Shown piece after piece: positions 15,164 to 15,262 of a DNA stretch of 15,262 bases. How positions within the stretch are numbered: the first letter of the stretch is position 1; every line of letters begins with the position of its first letter. The stretch is from NCBI GenBank assembly GCA_934169775.1, contig CAKPOI010000034.1:1-15262 (forward strand), in the 5' to 3' direction. Under the pieces are notes generated by a model. That model did not search any database. It saw only the letters and a program-made list of their open reading frames with translations, and was not told where the DNA came from. Position numbers and translations under genes: made by a program. This DNA comes from an uncultured Clostridia bacterium. Lineage in GTDB: Bacteria > Bacillota > Clostridia > TANB77 > CAG-508.

Positions 15164-15223
15164 GTTTTCGAGGTCAGAGTGATGTTTTCGAGGTCGGAGT
15201 GATGCTTTCGGGGTCGGAGTCAA
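15164..15223. repeat. Three tandem 20-base repeats
   Basis: The units start at 15164, 15184 and 15204. The first two, GTTTTCGAGGTCRGAGTGAT, differ at one base (A/G). The third, GCTTTCGGGGTCGGAGTCAA, differs more and forms the start of the adjoining palindrome. They are much richer in G+C than the neighbourhood and contain no reading frame of note. Confidence 0.85.
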
Positions 15224-15262
15224 AAAGCATTAAAGCTTTAATGCTTTTTGACTCCGACCCCG
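15209..15262. repeat. Perfect 54-base palindrome at the window edge (terminator-like)
   Basis: The palindrome is centred between 15235 and 15236 and has 27-base arms without mismatch. The inner part AAAAAGCATTAAAGCTTTAA is A-rich on the left and ends in TTTTT on the right, as in a bidirectional terminator; the outer part carries GGGGTCGGAGTC and its complement. It reaches the window end and may be longer. It lies upstream of der, so it may end transcription of a neighbouring gene outside the window, or be a dispersed repeat. Confidence 0.7.

Noticed and set aside
15164..15223. Tandem repeats considered as a CRISPR array
   Set aside because: The units are directly adjacent with no spacers and there are no cas genes.

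Overview
The window is chromosomal sequence from a very AT-rich Bacillota, most likely an uncultured clostridial (gut-type) organism. This is inferred from the AT-rich codon use, the der-plsY-gpsA cluster, an AddA-type rather than RecB-type nuclease-helicase, SecA with a C-terminal zinc motif, an RNase P RNA that looks A-type, and purine-rich ribosome sites (AGAAAGGA, GAGAGG). Nearly every gene is on the minus strand, so transcription runs from right to left. No phage, transposase, tRNA, rRNA operon or CRISPR array is visible.

Read in the direction of transcription, the right end opens with three 20-base repeats and a long perfect palindrome. A good sigma-A promoter follows and drives der (ribosome assembly GTPase), plsY (acyl-phosphate glycerol-3-phosphate acyltransferase), an unrecognised exported protein, and gpsA (glycerol-3-phosphate dehydrogenase). 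GpsA makes glycerol-3-phosphate and PlsY acylates it, so this is a phospholipid-synthesis operon led by a ribosome-assembly gene. Next comes a zinc-ribbon/coiled-coil protein with its own probable promoter. A 200-base intergenic region follows with unusually GC-rich, palindrome-rich sequence. Then comes the only plus-strand protein gene, a 92-residue unknown, divergent from a membrane-anchored protein with a repetitive Ser/Asn/Glu linker.

The central part holds rnpB (RNase P RNA) with its own promoter and terminator, then trmB (tRNA m7G46 methyltransferase). Between trmB and a protein of six perfect-length 25-residue repeats (DUF4116-like) sits an isolated plus-strand transcription unit: a near-consensus promoter followed about 90 bases later by a terminator hairpin, a candidate small RNA. 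The left part holds addA (recombination nuclease-helicase, without addB beside it), secA (protein export motor) and its terminator. A copper-handling pair ends the window: copZ (chaperone) and the start of a P-type copper ATPase cut by the window edge.

Most of the window is core housekeeping. The parts worth a second look are the candidate small RNA, the structured intergenic element near 10.6-10.77 kb, the repeat-palindrome at the right end, and the unrecognised membrane or repeat proteins. I see no clear evidence of a new defence or mobile system.
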